Part shown: in pieces, positions 15,614 through 25,097 of the stretch
How the letters are laid out: every line of letters begins with the position of its first letter
Numbering within the stretch: position 1 is the stretch's first letter
NCBI RefSeq assembly: GCF_000955975.1
Contig: NZ_JYJF01000009.1
Location: 1 to 64,000 of the forward strand
Length of the DNA stretch: 64,000 nt
From: Saccharothrix sp. ST-888
GTDB lineage: Bacteria; Actinomycetota; Actinomycetes; Streptomycetales; Streptomycetaceae
Direction of reading: 5' to 3'
Notes under the pieces: generated by a model
What the model saw: the letters and a program-made list of their open reading frames with translations, nothing else
What the model was told of the DNA's origin: nothing
Databases searched by the model: none
Position numbers and translations under genes: made by a program

Positions 15614-18319
15614 GTGGCGGAAGAGAGACAGAGCCCGGCCCTGGTCGGGCGGCAGCGTGAGACGGAGCTGCTGGCCTCGGCCGTGGCGCAGGCCGAGGGC
15701 AACGGGGTCGGCTCCGCGTTGTTGCTGCGTGGCGAGGCCGGGGTCGGCAAGAGCACGCTGCTGGCCTGGGCGGAGCGGGCGGCCCGCGAGCGGGGGTTCA
15801 CCGTGCTGCGGGCGGTCGGTGCCGAGGCGGAGACCGACTTCTCGTTCGGCTCGCTGCACCAGGCACTCTGGTCGCTGCTCCAGCGGTCGAAGGTCCTGTC
15901 GGCCCACCAGCGCGAGGCGCTGGAGAGTGCGTTCGGGGCCCGGGCCGGGACGCCCAGCGGCTTCGCGGTGGGGGCCGCCACGCTGGCGCTGCTGGCCGAG
16001 GCCGCCCAGGCCGCCCCCGTCCTGCTGGCCTTGGACGACCTGCACTGGATCGACTCCTCCAGTGCGACCGTCTTCGCCTTCCTGCGCCGGCGCTGCGCCG
16101 AGCTGCCCCTGGTGATCGTCGGCGCCGGTCGCCCCGACGGGCCGGCCGCGCAGACCTGGTCGGCGGACCCGGTCGATGTGGCGGGCCTGCCCCCGGCGGA
16201 CGCGACCGCGCTGCTGGCGGCCTGCTACCCCGAGCTGGCGGCGGCCACCACGGACCGGGTGCTGGCGGAGGCGGCCGGGAACCCGCTGGCGCTGGTGGAG
16301 CTGCCCCGGCAGCTGGCCGACGCCCAGCGGCGGGGGATCGCACCGCTGCCGGACCGCCTGCCGTTGGGGCGCAACCTGGAGCGGATGTTCGCCGAGCGGC
16401 TGGGGGCGGTGACGCCGGCGGCCGCCCGGCTGCTGCTGATGGGCGCGCTGGCGACCGGTACGGACTTCAGCAGCCGGGTGCCGCAGCTGGGCGCGGGGTT
16501 CGCGGACGCCCTGGAGCGGATCGAGGCGGACGGGCTGGCCCGGCTCGATGCCGGCGGGCGGCTGGTGTTCCGGCACCCGCTGGTCCGTACCGCCGTGATC
16601 TCGGCGGCCTCGGACGCCGAGCGGCGGGCGGCCCACCGGGCGCTGGCCGGTTCCCTCCCGCAGCAGGACCCCCGGCGGCTGGTGCACGAGGCCGCCGCCG
16701 CGCAGCTCCCGGAGGAGGGCCTGGCACACCGCCTCCAGGAAGTCGGGCGTGGCCTGGCCGCCCGTGGCGGTGACGCGGAGGGGGCCCTGCTGCTCGAACG
16801 CGCCGCCGCACTCAGCCCCGACCCGGCCGACCGGGCCCGGCGGCTCACCTGGGCCGCCGTGATGGCGGCCCGCGGCGGGCAGCTGCGGCACACCGCCGCC
16901 CTGGTGGAGGAGTTGAAGGCCGCCCCGGTGCCGACGGACGTCGCGCCGCTGTTCGCGTATGCGGTGGTCTACGCAGACCAGAGCCACCACATCGACTTCG
17001 CCTCCTCCGCCACCCTGCTGCCCGGCGTCCTCGACCGGCTGACCGCGCCCGGCGCCGACACCTTCGGGTTGGTCGAGCAGGCCTTCTTCAAGCTGCTGCT
17101 GGCCGCCACCTACACCGACGACCCGTGGGCCTGGCGGGCGCTGGAGCGCCACCGGGAGCACGTCTCCGAGGCGGGCCGGCTCTGCCTGCGGGCCTGGACC
17201 GATCCGGGCCCGGGCGTCGCCGAGGCGCTGCGGGCGGTGACCGCCGGCATGACGCAGGAACAGGAGGCGGGCGCGGCCTGGCTGCTGCTGTGGACCGCTT
17301 CGGCGCTCGACAGCCCCGAGGGCGACCTGTGGCGGCGCTCCACCGGGCTGCACAGCTACGCCACCCAGGGCTCGGTGGCCAAGGCCAAGTGCCACCAGGA
17401 CTACCTGCTCGGGCACTGGGACCAGGCCGAGGTCTGCCGGCGCGAGGCCGAGATCGCGGACGAGCTCGGCTACCACTGCAACGCCCTGATGTTCCGCCAG
17501 TACCACGCCCACTTCCTGGCCGGGCGGGGCGACGAGGCAGGGCTTCGCGAGGTCGAACGGATCATCAGACCGGCCGCCACCCGGGCCCGGATGCGGTTCG
17601 TCCTCGACCGGCTGGCCCACCTGCGCGGCCTGGCCGCGCTGGCCCACGGGCGGTACGAGGAGGCGTACGCGCTCTTCGGCGAGCTCACCCCGCCCGGCCG
17701 CCTGGCCGGCGGCCCGCCCTGGCACCACGCGTTGGTGTTCGACCTGGTGACGGCCGCCGTGTACACCGGCCGCCGCGAGGAGGCGCGGGCCCACGTGGCG
17801 GCCGGGGCGGCGGCGGGTTCGGCGGAGATCTCCGGCCGGCACGCCTTCCTGCTGGCGGCCGCCGCCGCGCTGGCCGCCGAGGACGAGGAGGCCGAGGCCG
17901 CCTACCAGCGGGCCTACGCCGTGCCGGGGGCCGAGCGTTGGGTGTTCGACCTCGCCCGGCTGCGGCTGGCTCACGGCTCGTGGCTGCGCCGGCGCCACCG
18001 GCCCGGGGCCCGGGAGGTGCTGCGCGCCGCGCACCACGCGTTCCGCCGGCTGCGGGCCGAGCCCTGGGCGCGGCGGTGCGAGGAGGAACTGCGCGCCGCG
18101 GGCGACTCCGTGGCACCGCCGACCTCCCCGGAGGCGGCCGGGCTGACCGGCCAGGAACTGCGGATCGCCCGGCTGGCCGCCACCGGCCTGAGCAACAAGG
18201 AGATCGGCCAGCTGCTCCAGCTGTCGCCCCGGACGGTCGGGGCGCACCTGTACAAGGTCTTCCCGAAGCTCGGCATCACCTCGCGGGCCGCCCTCGGCCA
18301 CGCCCTCGGCGGCGACTGA
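15614..18319 (+). CDS. LuxR-family (LAL-type) transcriptional regulator with AAA ATPase domain
   Basis: A 901-residue large ATP-binding LuxR regulator. The GTG at 15614 was chosen because LVGRQRETELL, the family's usual opening, follows within 15 residues; the frame is open upstream to 15317 without homology. Walker A is GEAGVGKST (from residue 40) and Walker B LLALDDLHW (about 136-144). A long helical TPR-like middle follows. The C-terminal HTH (about 845-895) reads LTGQELRIARLAATGLSNKE, then LSPRTVGAHLYKVFPKLGI. It probably activates nearby genes on an unknown signal. A close paralogue lies at 48298-51081. The AraC gene starts about 100 bases downstream. Confidence 0.92.
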   Translation: MAEERQSPALVGRQRETELLASAVAQAEGNGVGSALLLRGEAGVGKSTLLAWAERAARERGFTVLRAVGAEAETDFSFGSLHQALWSLLQRSKVLSAHQREALESAFGARAGTPSGFAVGAATLALLAEAAQAAPVLLALDDLHWIDSSSATVFAFLRRRCAELPLVIVGAGRPDGPAAQTWSADPVDVAGLPPADATALLAACYPELAAATTDRVLAEAAGNPLALVELPRQLADAQRRGIAPLPDRLPLGRNLERMFAERLGAVTPAAARLLLMGALATGTDFSSRVPQLGAGFADALERIEADGLARLDAGGRLVFRHPLVRTAVISAASDAERRAAHRALAGSLPQQDPRRLVHEAAAAQLPEEGLAHRLQEVGRGLAARGGDAEGALLLERAAALSPDPADRARRLTWAAVMAARGGQLRHTAALVEELKAAPVPTDVAPLFAYAVVYADQSHHIDFASSATLLPGVLDRLTAPGADTFGLVEQAFFKLLLAATYTDDPWAWRALERHREHVSEAGRLCLRAWTDPGPGVAEALRAVTAGMTQEQEAGAAWLLLWTASALDSPEGDLWRRSTGLHSYATQGSVAKAKCHQDYLLGHWDQAEVCRREAEIADELGYHCNALMFRQYHAHFLAGRGDEAGLREVERIIRPAATRARMRFVLDRLAHLRGLAALAHGRYEEAYALFGELTPPGRLAGGPPWHHALVFDLVTAAVYTGRREEARAHVAAGAAAGSAEISGRHAFLLAAAAALAAEDEEAEAAYQRAYAVPGAERWVFDLARLRLAHGSWLRRRHRPGAREVLRAAHHAFRRLRAEPWARRCEEELRAAGDSVAPPTSPEAAGLTGQELRIARLAATGLSNKEIGQLLQLSPRTVGAHLYKVFPKLGITSRAALGHALGGD

Positions 18320-18417
18320 CCGTGCTCCCGGCGCAGCCGGGCAGTCAGATGACCTAACAGGCTCAGCGGCCGACCACTCAGGCTGACCGCGCGGGGTTGC
18401 GAGGGAAGGACGGTCCG

Positions 18418-19389
18418 ATGGGTGTGCGGGTGACGACCGCGTCGGTGCCGGAGGAGGAGCGGGCGGCGTACTGGGGCGGCGCGGTGTCGCGGGCCCTGGT
18501 GCCGGTGGAGGTGGTCCCGAGGGTCGGGCAGCCGTTCGACGGACGGCTGGAGGCGCACCGCCTCGGGTACGTCCGGATCTCGACCCTGGAGGCGGACCCG
18601 GCGCGGGTGTCCAGGACGGCGGCGCTGATCGCCCGGGCCCCGCAGGCCGAGCCGCAGGTGGGGGTCGCGGTGCAGGTCTTGGGCCGGGCCGTGCTGGAGC
18701 AGGACGGGCGCCGGGCGGAGGTGCCACCGGGCGGGCTCGTCCTGTACGACACGGCGCGGCCGTACCGGGTGGACTTCCCCGAGCGCTTCCGCACCCACCT
18801 GTTCCACCTGCCGCGTCGGCTGCTCGGCGTGCCCGAGCGCGAGCTGCGGCAGGCGGCGGGGACGGCCGTCGGCCCGGCACAGGGGTGCGGGCCGGTGCTG
18901 CTGCCGTTCCTCGGCACCCTCGCCGCCTCCGCGCACGAGTACCCCGCCCCGGTCGGCGACCGGCTGGCGGGCAGTGTCGCCGACCTGGTGAGCACCCTGG
19001 TCGCCCAGCTGACGGCCGCGCACCCGGACGACGGGCCCGGTGCCCCGAACGACCACCTGGTCCGCCGGGTGCGGGAGCACATCGACCGCCACCTCGGCGA
19101 GCCGGAGCTGTCGCCCGAGACGATCGCCCAGGCCCACCACATCTCCGTGCGCTACCTGCACCGGCTGTTCGAGGGCGAGGGGGTGACGGTGGGCCGGCTC
19201 GTCCAGCAGCGCCGGCTGGAAGCCTGCGCCCGGGAGCTGGGGCGGCGCGGCCGGACCGCCCCGACGGTGTCGGCGGTCGCGCAGCGGTGGGGCTTCGTCA
19301 ACCCGGCCCACTTCAGCCGGGTGTTCCGGGCCGCCTACGGCGTCTCCCCGCGCGAGTGGCGCGAGCTCAGGACGGCCGACGCGGGCTGA
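18418..19389 (+). CDS. AraC-family transcriptional regulator
   Basis: A 323-residue regulator with an N-terminal AraC-type ligand-binding domain (YWGGAVSRALVPVEVVPR, AVLEQDGRRAEVPPGGLVLY) and a C-terminal double HTH (about residues 225-320: LVRRVREHIDRHLGEPELSP, VRYLHRLFEGEGVTVGRLVQ, AHFSRVFRAAYGVSPREWR). The ATG at 18418 follows GAGGGAAGGA. It is a paralogue of the AraC protein at 20643-21608 and lies next to an alpha/beta hydrolase gene, which it may control. Its ligand is unknown. Confidence 0.9.
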   Translation: MGVRVTTASVPEEERAAYWGGAVSRALVPVEVVPRVGQPFDGRLEAHRLGYVRISTLEADPARVSRTAALIARAPQAEPQVGVAVQVLGRAVLEQDGRRAEVPPGGLVLYDTARPYRVDFPERFRTHLFHLPRRLLGVPERELRQAAGTAVGPAQGCGPVLLPFLGTLAASAHEYPAPVGDRLAGSVADLVSTLVAQLTAAHPDDGPGAPNDHLVRRVREHIDRHLGEPELSPETIAQAHHISVRYLHRLFEGEGVTVGRLVQQRRLEACARELGRRGRTAPTVSAVAQRWGFVNPAHFSRVFRAAYGVSPREWRELRTADAG

Positions 19390-19564
19390 CCGTCCGTGTA
19401 CACCCGGTCGGAAACCGTGCACGGAGAGAGCACTGCGGCCGCTGCCCGGCCGGTACGGTCGAGCGGCGTGTGCACGGTGCGGGACGGCGTGCCCGGCGGG
19501 CGCCGGGCCCCGGTGCGGCCCGGCCCGCGCCGCTGTGACCGCCGATCACGCCAGGAGCGATGCG

Positions 19565-20545
19565 TTGTCCCACACCACTGACGAGCACGGCCGCCGGCCG
19601 GTGCTCGACCGGCCGCTCCAGGAGTTCCTGGACACGGCCGCCGGCCGGGCGGCGGAGCTCCCGGACCTTTCCCTGCTGGCCGGGCCCGCGGAGCCGGGCC
19701 CGGACGGCCCGGACGACCCCTCCGCCACCACGGCGGAGTGGCTCGCCCTGCCCTGCGGGCCGACCGGACGGGTGCACGTCCAGGTGATCCGGCCGGTCGG
19801 CGCCGCCGTACCGAGCCCCGTGGTGCTGTTCCTGCCCGGCCTCGGCTGGTCGCTCGGCGACGCCGCCGCCTACGCCCGGCTGGTCCGGGAGTTCGCCCTG
19901 GGGACGGACGCGGCCGTGGTGTACGTCGACTACGCGCGGGCCCCCGGGGCCCGCTACCCGGTGGCCGTCGAGCAGTGCTACGAGGTGGCCCGCTGGCTCG
20001 GCGCGCACGGCCACGAGCTCGGCCTGGCGGGGGACCGGATCGCCGCCGTCGGCGACTGCGCCGGGGGCAACCTGGTGGCGGCGCTGACCCTGCTCGCCCG
20101 CGAGCGCGGCGACGTCCACCTGGTGCACCAGGTGCTGCTGTGCCCGGTGACCGACGCCGACTTCGACACCCCGTCCTACCGGCGCTTCGCGACCGGCTAC
20201 TTCCTGCACCGGGAGCACATGCGCCGGTTCTGGGACGACTACCTGCCCGAGGAGGACCGGCGGCGGGAGGCCACCGCCGCGCCGCTGCGCGCCGCCCCGG
20301 AGCAGCTCGTCGGACTGCCCCCGGCGCTCGTGGTCACCGCCGAGGCCGACGTGCTGCGGGACGAGGGCGAGGCGTACGCGGCCCGGCTCCGGGCGGCGGG
20401 CGTCCCGGTGGTGGCCACGCGCTACCAGGGCGCCGTGCACGGCTTCCTGCTGCTCGACGCGCTCCACCCCACCGGCACCGCGCGGGCCGCGCTGATCCAG
20501 GCCGTCGACACCGTGCACCTGGCCCTGCACCGCCGCCCCTGGTGA
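19565..20545 (+). CDS. Alpha/beta hydrolase (HSL-like) with altered catalytic residues
   Basis: A 326-residue member of the hormone-sensitive-lipase-like family. A TTG start at 19565 is preferred for its AGGAG site; GTG 19535 is an alternative. Compared with the paralogue at 24114-25097, the oxyanion-hole HG motif reads FLPGLGW (Pro91 where the paralogue has His89). The nucleophile elbow reads GDCAGGN (Cys165 where the paralogue has Ser163). The acid and base region (TAEADVLRDEGEAY, AVHGFLLLD) is kept. The enzyme may therefore be inactive as a serine esterase, or work as a Cys hydrolase or a ligand-binding protein. It sits between two AraC genes. Confidence 0.85.
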   Translation: MSHTTDEHGRRPVLDRPLQEFLDTAAGRAAELPDLSLLAGPAEPGPDGPDDPSATTAEWLALPCGPTGRVHVQVIRPVGAAVPSPVVLFLPGLGWSLGDAAAYARLVREFALGTDAAVVYVDYARAPGARYPVAVEQCYEVARWLGAHGHELGLAGDRIAAVGDCAGGNLVAALTLLARERGDVHLVHQVLLCPVTDADFDTPSYRRFATGYFLHREHMRRFWDDYLPEEDRRREATAAPLRAAPEQLVGLPPALVVTAEADVLRDEGEAYAARLRAAGVPVVATRYQGAVHGFLLLDALHPTGTARAALIQAVDTVHLALHRRPW

Positions 20546-20642
20546 GGGGGCGTCCGGTTTCTGCCTGCGGTTCTTCCTGGTCCGGGGCGGTGGCCGCAGG
20601 TGTGATGGTCGGGACCGTCCGACCGCGCGCCGAGGAGTACCC

Positions 20643-21608
20643 ATGCCCGTCGTTCTCGACACCGCCCCGGTGCCGACCGTCGAACGAGCCGAGTACTGGC
20701 ACGAGGCGGTCTCGCACACCTTCATCCCGCTGGACGTCTCCCTGCTGGAGGCCGCCCCCGCCGCCGCGACCATCACCAGCCGGCAGGTGGGCGCCCTGCA
20801 GGTCTCCCGGGTGCAGGCCGGACCGCAGCGGGTGGTGCGCAGCGCGGAGCTGATCGCCCGGGGCGGCGAGGACCACCTCACGCTCGCGCTCCAGCACCGG
20901 GGGACCGCGCGGCTGGAGCAGGACGGGCACCAGGTGCTGCTGCGGCCGGGCAGCTTCGCGATCTCGGACGCCGGGCGGCCGTTCGCCAAGGAGCTGGCGG
21001 AGCCCTTCGAGTTCACGGCCTTCCACTGGCCGCGCGCCGCCGTGGGCGTCCGTGACGAGGACCTGCGGCTGCTCACCGCGACGGCCTTCGGGACCGGCGG
21101 CGGCACCGCCGCGCTGGCCGCCGCCTACCTGGAGCGCCTGGCCCGCTCGGCCGACTCGCTGGAACCGGCCGTGGCAGGGCGCCTGGCCACCACCGCCCTG
21201 GACCTGCTCGCGGTGCTCGCCCACGAACTGCGCGGCCGGTCGGTGCCGGACGCGCCCGAGGCGGCCGGGGCCACGCTGGCCCGGGTGAAGGACCACATCC
21301 TGCGCCACCTCGGCGACCCCGGGCTGTCACCCGAGCGGATCGCGGCGGCCCACCACCTGTCGGTGCGCTACCTGCACAAGCTGTTCCACTTCGAGGGCGT
21401 GACGGTGGCCCGCTGGATCCAGCGCCAGCGGCTGGACATGGCTCGGCGGGACCTGGCCCGCCCGACGGCGGGTCACCTGACGGTGGCGGCGGTCGCGGGC
21501 CGCTGGGGCTTCGTGAGCGCCAGTCACTTCAGCCGGGCGTTCCGGTCCGCGTACGGGGTCTCCCCGAGCGAGTGGCGCGAGGGCATCGGGTACGCGGTGG
21601 CGGCCTGA
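20643..21608 (+). CDS. AraC-family transcriptional regulator
   Basis: A 321-residue paralogue of the regulator at 18418-19389. The N-terminal ligand-binding domain reads AEYWHEAVSHTFIPLDVSLL, ALQHRGTARLEQDGHQVLLR and PGSFAISDAGRPF. The C-terminal HTH pair reads ARVKDHILRHLGDPGLSP, LSVRYLHKLFHFEGVTVARW and SHFSRAFRSAYGVSPSEWRE. The ATG at 20643 follows GAGGAG. Its 3' end converges on the large XRE-STAND gene with six bases between stops. It probably regulates the hydrolase gene upstream or neighbouring redox genes, but no target is proven. Confidence 0.9.
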   Translation: MPVVLDTAPVPTVERAEYWHEAVSHTFIPLDVSLLEAAPAAATITSRQVGALQVSRVQAGPQRVVRSAELIARGGEDHLTLALQHRGTARLEQDGHQVLLRPGSFAISDAGRPFAKELAEPFEFTAFHWPRAAVGVRDEDLRLLTATAFGTGGGTAALAAAYLERLARSADSLEPAVAGRLATTALDLLAVLAHELRGRSVPDAPEAAGATLARVKDHILRHLGDPGLSPERIAAAHHLSVRYLHKLFHFEGVTVARWIQRQRLDMARRDLARPTAGHLTVAAVAGRWGFVSASHFSRAFRSAYGVSPSEWREGIGYAVAA

Positions 21609-21614
21609 CGCGGG

Positions 21615-23933
21615 TCAGCTGAAGCTGGTGGGCGGTGCGGGCGTTCCGGCGGCCAGGTCGGCGAGCGCCGTCCGGGCCAGCCCGACCAGCTCGGCGGGGA
21701 CCTGCTCGGCCAGGGTGAGCACGGTGCCGTACTCGGCGGCCGCCGCCTCGTGCTCCCCGAGGTGGACGAGCGCGTCCGCCAGGTGCAGGTATGCCTTGGC
21801 CGCCACCCGGTGGTAGCCGAGGGGCTCGAACCGTCCCCGGACCGGGCGCAGCGTCTCGACGGCCTCGGCCCAGTGGCCCTGGTTGAGGTGGACCAGGGAC
21901 AGGTAGTAGGCGGCGATCAGGCCGGTGAGGGTGCGCATGTTCTCCGGTATCCGGCCGGCGTAGGCCGGATCGGCGAGTACTGCCAGGACCTCCCGGTGGG
22001 TCTCGACCGCCTCCTCGAAGCGGCCGGCCATCTCCAGCAGCCGCAGGTTCATGTTGCAGGCGGGCAGGTAGCCGTTGACGTCGTCCACCGCCATGAACAG
22101 GTCCATCGCCCGGCGGCAGTGGTCGGCGGCCGAGGAGGGCTCGCCGGCGGCGGCGTCCAGCACGCAGAACCGGTTGTGCGCCCTGGCCTGCTGGGCCAGG
22201 TCCCCGCAGGAGCGGGCCAGGTCGAGGGCGGAGGTCGTGGCGGCGACCGCGTCCTCGTGCCGGGCCTCGCAGACCCAGTACGCCCAGGCGAGGTCGTTCA
22301 GGTGGGCGGCCTGGCGCGCCGGGTCGCCGAGCGCGGCCGCGGCCCGGGCAGCGGCGGTGAAGACCTCGATCCAGTGGTCGGCGGAGACCCAGCTGTCGGA
22401 GACCTGGCGCATGGCCCCGCCCACCGCGTCCACCTGGGCGTGCTCGCCGAGCCGGGCGGCCTCCCGGAAGGCGGCCAGCCAGTTGTCGCGCTCCGCCTTG
22501 AGCCAGCCCATGGCCTGCTCGGGGCTCGTCAGGGTGACCAGCCGCGCGCCGTCCCGGGCCGCCGGGCGGTGGTCCGGTTCGTGCCACCGGCCGGCCAGCA
22601 CGGCGGTGTCGAGCAGCCAGGTGCGCAGCCGGGCCCGGGAGCCGGCCGACTGCGGCTCGCCGTCCTCCTGGCGCAGCTGCGCCCTGGCGTACAGGCGCAG
22701 CAGGTCGTGCAGGCCGTACCGGTCCTCCCTGTGGGTGGTCAGCAGGCCCGCCTCCAGCAGCTCCTCCAGCAGGTCCTCGGCGTCGAACAGGGGGACCTGC
22801 GCGAGGACGGCGGCCAGCGGGATGCTGAAGTCTGGCCCGGGTATCAGCGAGAGCAGCCGGAACATCCGGGCGGTCGCCGGGGCGAGGCGTGAGTAGGACA
22901 GCGAGAAGGCCGAGTTGACGCGCAGGTCGCCCGCGCTGAGCGAGTCCAGCCGGCGGTCCTCGTCGGTGAGCCGGGTGGCCAGCCGTTGCAGGCTCCAGTT
23001 CGTCCGGGTGGCGGCCCAGTTGGCGGCGACGCGGACGGCGAGCGGCAGGTGGCCGCACAGCTCGGCGATGGTGCGGGCCGCGTCCGGCTCGGCGTCCACC
23101 CGGGCGGCCCCGACCACCGCGCGCAGCAGGGAGCCGGACTCCTGCGGGTCCAGGGTGGGCAGCTCCACTCGCTGCACCCCTTCGAGACCGGCCATGGTGT
23201 GACGGCTGGTCACCACGACCAGCAGCCGCCCCGAGCGCGGCAGCAGGGGCCGCACCTGGGCCTCCTGCCCGGCATTGTCCAGGATCAGGACCCCGTGCAG
23301 CCGGGCCGCGGCCTCCTGGTAGCGGGCCAGCCGTTCATCGGCGCTCAGCCGGACCAGGTCCTGGTCACCCGCGCCCCAGGCCGCCAGCAGCCGCAGTACC
23401 GCCTCCTGCGGGGAGAGCGGCTGCTCGTCCAGCCCCTGCATGTCCAGCAGGAACGCCCCGTCCGGAAGCTCCGGGGCGAGCTGTTCGGCCAGCCGGACGG
23501 CCAGCGAGGTCTTGCCGCTGCCCGGTGCGCCGAACACCACCGCCACCGGCGGGGCCCCGGCGCCTTCCTCCGCCGCGCTCCGGTGGGCGAGGTCGCGCAG
23601 CGCGGCGAGCTCGGCCTCCCGCCCGACGAAGTCCCGGACGCCCCGGGGCAGTGCGCAGGGCGAGACCTTGGCGACGGCCGCCGGGCCGCTGCCCGGGCGG
23701 CCGGCGCGGGCGAGGGCCAGCAGCTCGGCGTGCACGGCCTCGTCGAGCCCGAGGCCCTGCGCGAGCGCGGTGACGGTGCCGCGCTGCGGGCGCAGGCTCC
23801 GCCCCCGCTCCATGTCGCCGATCGCCCGCCCGGAGACTCCGGAGACCTCCGCCAGCTCCTCGATCGTCAGCCCACGGGCCTGCCGCAGCTCCCGCAACAG
23901 CCGGCCGAACCGCGTCCCGCCCGTGTCACCCAT
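21615..23933 (-). CDS. XRE-HTH / NB-ARC-type STAND ATPase / TPR transcriptional regulator
   Basis: A 772-residue signal-transducing regulator. An XRE helix-turn-helix occupies about residues 9-65 (LRELRQARGLTIEELAEVSG, AIGDMERGRSLRPQ). The STAND NTPase carries the P-loop GAPGSGKTS (135-143), a Walker B-like GVLILDNAG and a GLPLAV-type motif read as GHLPLAVRVAANW. The C-terminal ~350 residues are TPR-like helices. The ATG at 23931-23933 follows GGAG; an ATG at 23975 would add 14 residues without a good ribosome site. It diverges from the hydrolase operon at 24114 and is a paralogue of the gene at 51109-53403. Regulation of the divergent operon is likely but inferred. Confidence 0.9.
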   Translation of the reverse strand: MGDTGGTRFGRLLRELRQARGLTIEELAEVSGVSGRAIGDMERGRSLRPQRGTVTALAQGLGLDEAVHAELLALARAGRPGSGPAAVAKVSPCALPRGVRDFVGREAELAALRDLAHRSAAEEGAGAPPVAVVFGAPGSGKTSLAVRLAEQLAPELPDGAFLLDMQGLDEQPLSPQEAVLRLLAAWGAGDQDLVRLSADERLARYQEAAARLHGVLILDNAGQEAQVRPLLPRSGRLLVVVTSRHTMAGLEGVQRVELPTLDPQESGSLLRAVVGAARVDAEPDAARTIAELCGHLPLAVRVAANWAATRTNWSLQRLATRLTDEDRRLDSLSAGDLRVNSAFSLSYSRLAPATARMFRLLSLIPGPDFSIPLAAVLAQVPLFDAEDLLEELLEAGLLTTHREDRYGLHDLLRLYARAQLRQEDGEPQSAGSRARLRTWLLDTAVLAGRWHEPDHRPAARDGARLVTLTSPEQAMGWLKAERDNWLAAFREAARLGEHAQVDAVGGAMRQVSDSWVSADHWIEVFTAAARAAAALGDPARQAAHLNDLAWAYWVCEARHEDAVAATTSALDLARSCGDLAQQARAHNRFCVLDAAAGEPSSAADHCRRAMDLFMAVDDVNGYLPACNMNLRLLEMAGRFEEAVETHREVLAVLADPAYAGRIPENMRTLTGLIAAYYLSLVHLNQGHWAEAVETLRPVRGRFEPLGYHRVAAKAYLHLADALVHLGEHEAAAAEYGTVLTLAEQVPAELVGLARTALADLAAGTPAPPTSFS

Positions 23934-24041
23934 CGCACTCCAGTCCGTCCTGCCGAGGTCATCCGCACCATTCATACCGTCCGGGAGGACGTGGACGAAA
24001 TGTACGAGTGCGCGGATCGGACGGAGGGTGTGCGCCGAGGG

Positions 24042-24071
24042 GACAGTGCGCCGCCCACGCATTCCTAGGTT
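24042..24071 (+). promoter_or_regulatory. Candidate promoter of the hydrolase-Dps operon
   Basis: GACAGT (24042-24047) and TAGGTT (24066-24071) are 18 bases apart and 43 bases before the hydrolase ATG. The -10 fits TANNNT; the -35 is weak. Confidence 0.35.
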
Positions 24072-24113
24072 GGTGACCACCACTCAGCACGACCAGAACC
24101 AGAGGTGATCACC

Positions 24114-25097
24114 ATGTCCGAGTCGAAGCTCGCCGGCCCGACCCTGGAGCCCGAGGCCCGTGCCTTCGCCGAGGCCACCGCGAACCCCCCGTACCTCTTC
24201 GACCTGGGCCCGGCCAAGGGCCGCGAGGCGGTCGACCAGGTGCAGTCCGGCGGCACGGCCGGCCCGGAGATCGACGAGGAGTGGATCGAGGTGGCGGGCG
24301 GTCCGACCGGCTCGGTGCGCGCCCGCATCGTCCGGCCGGCCGGGGTCACCGGCCCGCTGCCCGTCGTGCTGTACATCCACGGCGCGGGCTGGGTGTTCGG
24401 CAACGCCCACACCCACGACCGGCTGGTGCGCGAGCTGGCCGTCGGCGCCGGGGCCGCCGTGGTCTTCCCGGAGTACGACCTCTCGCCCGAGGTCCGGTAC
24501 CCGGTCGCCATCGAGCAGAACTACGCCGTGGCCCGCTGGATCGTCACCGACGGCGCCGGCCGGGGGCTGGACGCCGGCCGCCTCGCCGTTGCCGGTGACT
24601 CGGTGGGCGGCAACATGAGCGCGGCGCTCACCCTGATGGCCAAGGAGCGCGGGGACGTCCCGCTGGTGCAGCAGGTGCTGTTCTACCCGGTCACCGACGC
24701 CGCGTTCGAGACCGAGTCCTACCACCGGTTCGCGACCGGGTACTTCCTGCGCCGCGACGCCATGCAGTGGTTCTGGGACCAGTACACCACCGACCCCGCC
24801 CAGCGCGCCGAGATCACCGCCTCCCCGCTGCGGGCCACCGCCGAGCAGCTCACCGGGCTGCCGCCCGCGCTGGTCATCACCGGCGAGGCCGACGTGCTGC
24901 GCGACGAGGGCGAGGCGTACGCCGTGAAGCTGCGCCAGGCCGGTGTGCCGGTGACCGCGGTGCGGTTCCTCGGCACCATCCACGACTTCGTGATGCTCAA
25001 CGCGCTGCGGCCCTCGCGCTCGGCGCAGGGCGCCATCGCGCTCGCGGTCCAGACGCTGCGGGACGCGCTCCAGGACACCCCGAGGGACGCCGAGTGA
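24114..25097 (+). CDS. Alpha/beta hydrolase (HSL-like esterase/lipase)
   Basis: A 327-residue esterase/lipase-family protein with intact motifs: oxyanion hole YIHGAGW (His89), nucleophile elbow GDSVGGN (Ser163), acid loop GEADVLRDEGEAY and the base His in TIHDFVML. The ATG at 24114 follows AGAGGTGA. It is a paralogue of the altered hydrolase at 19565-20545. It is the first gene of a run reaching the VOC gene at 27853: the next gene overlaps it by four bases (GTGA), then Dps-like 13 bases later. It diverges from the XRE-STAND regulator. The substrate is unknown; the family cleaves short-chain esters. Confidence 0.9.
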   Translation: MSESKLAGPTLEPEARAFAEATANPPYLFDLGPAKGREAVDQVQSGGTAGPEIDEEWIEVAGGPTGSVRARIVRPAGVTGPLPVVLYIHGAGWVFGNAHTHDRLVRELAVGAGAAVVFPEYDLSPEVRYPVAIEQNYAVARWIVTDGAGRGLDAGRLAVAGDSVGGNMSAALTLMAKERGDVPLVQQVLFYPVTDAAFETESYHRFATGYFLRRDAMQWFWDQYTTDPAQRAEITASPLRATAEQLTGLPPALVITGEADVLRDEGEAYAVKLRQAGVPVTAVRFLGTIHDFVMLNALRPSRSAQGAIALAVQTLRDALQDTPRDAE

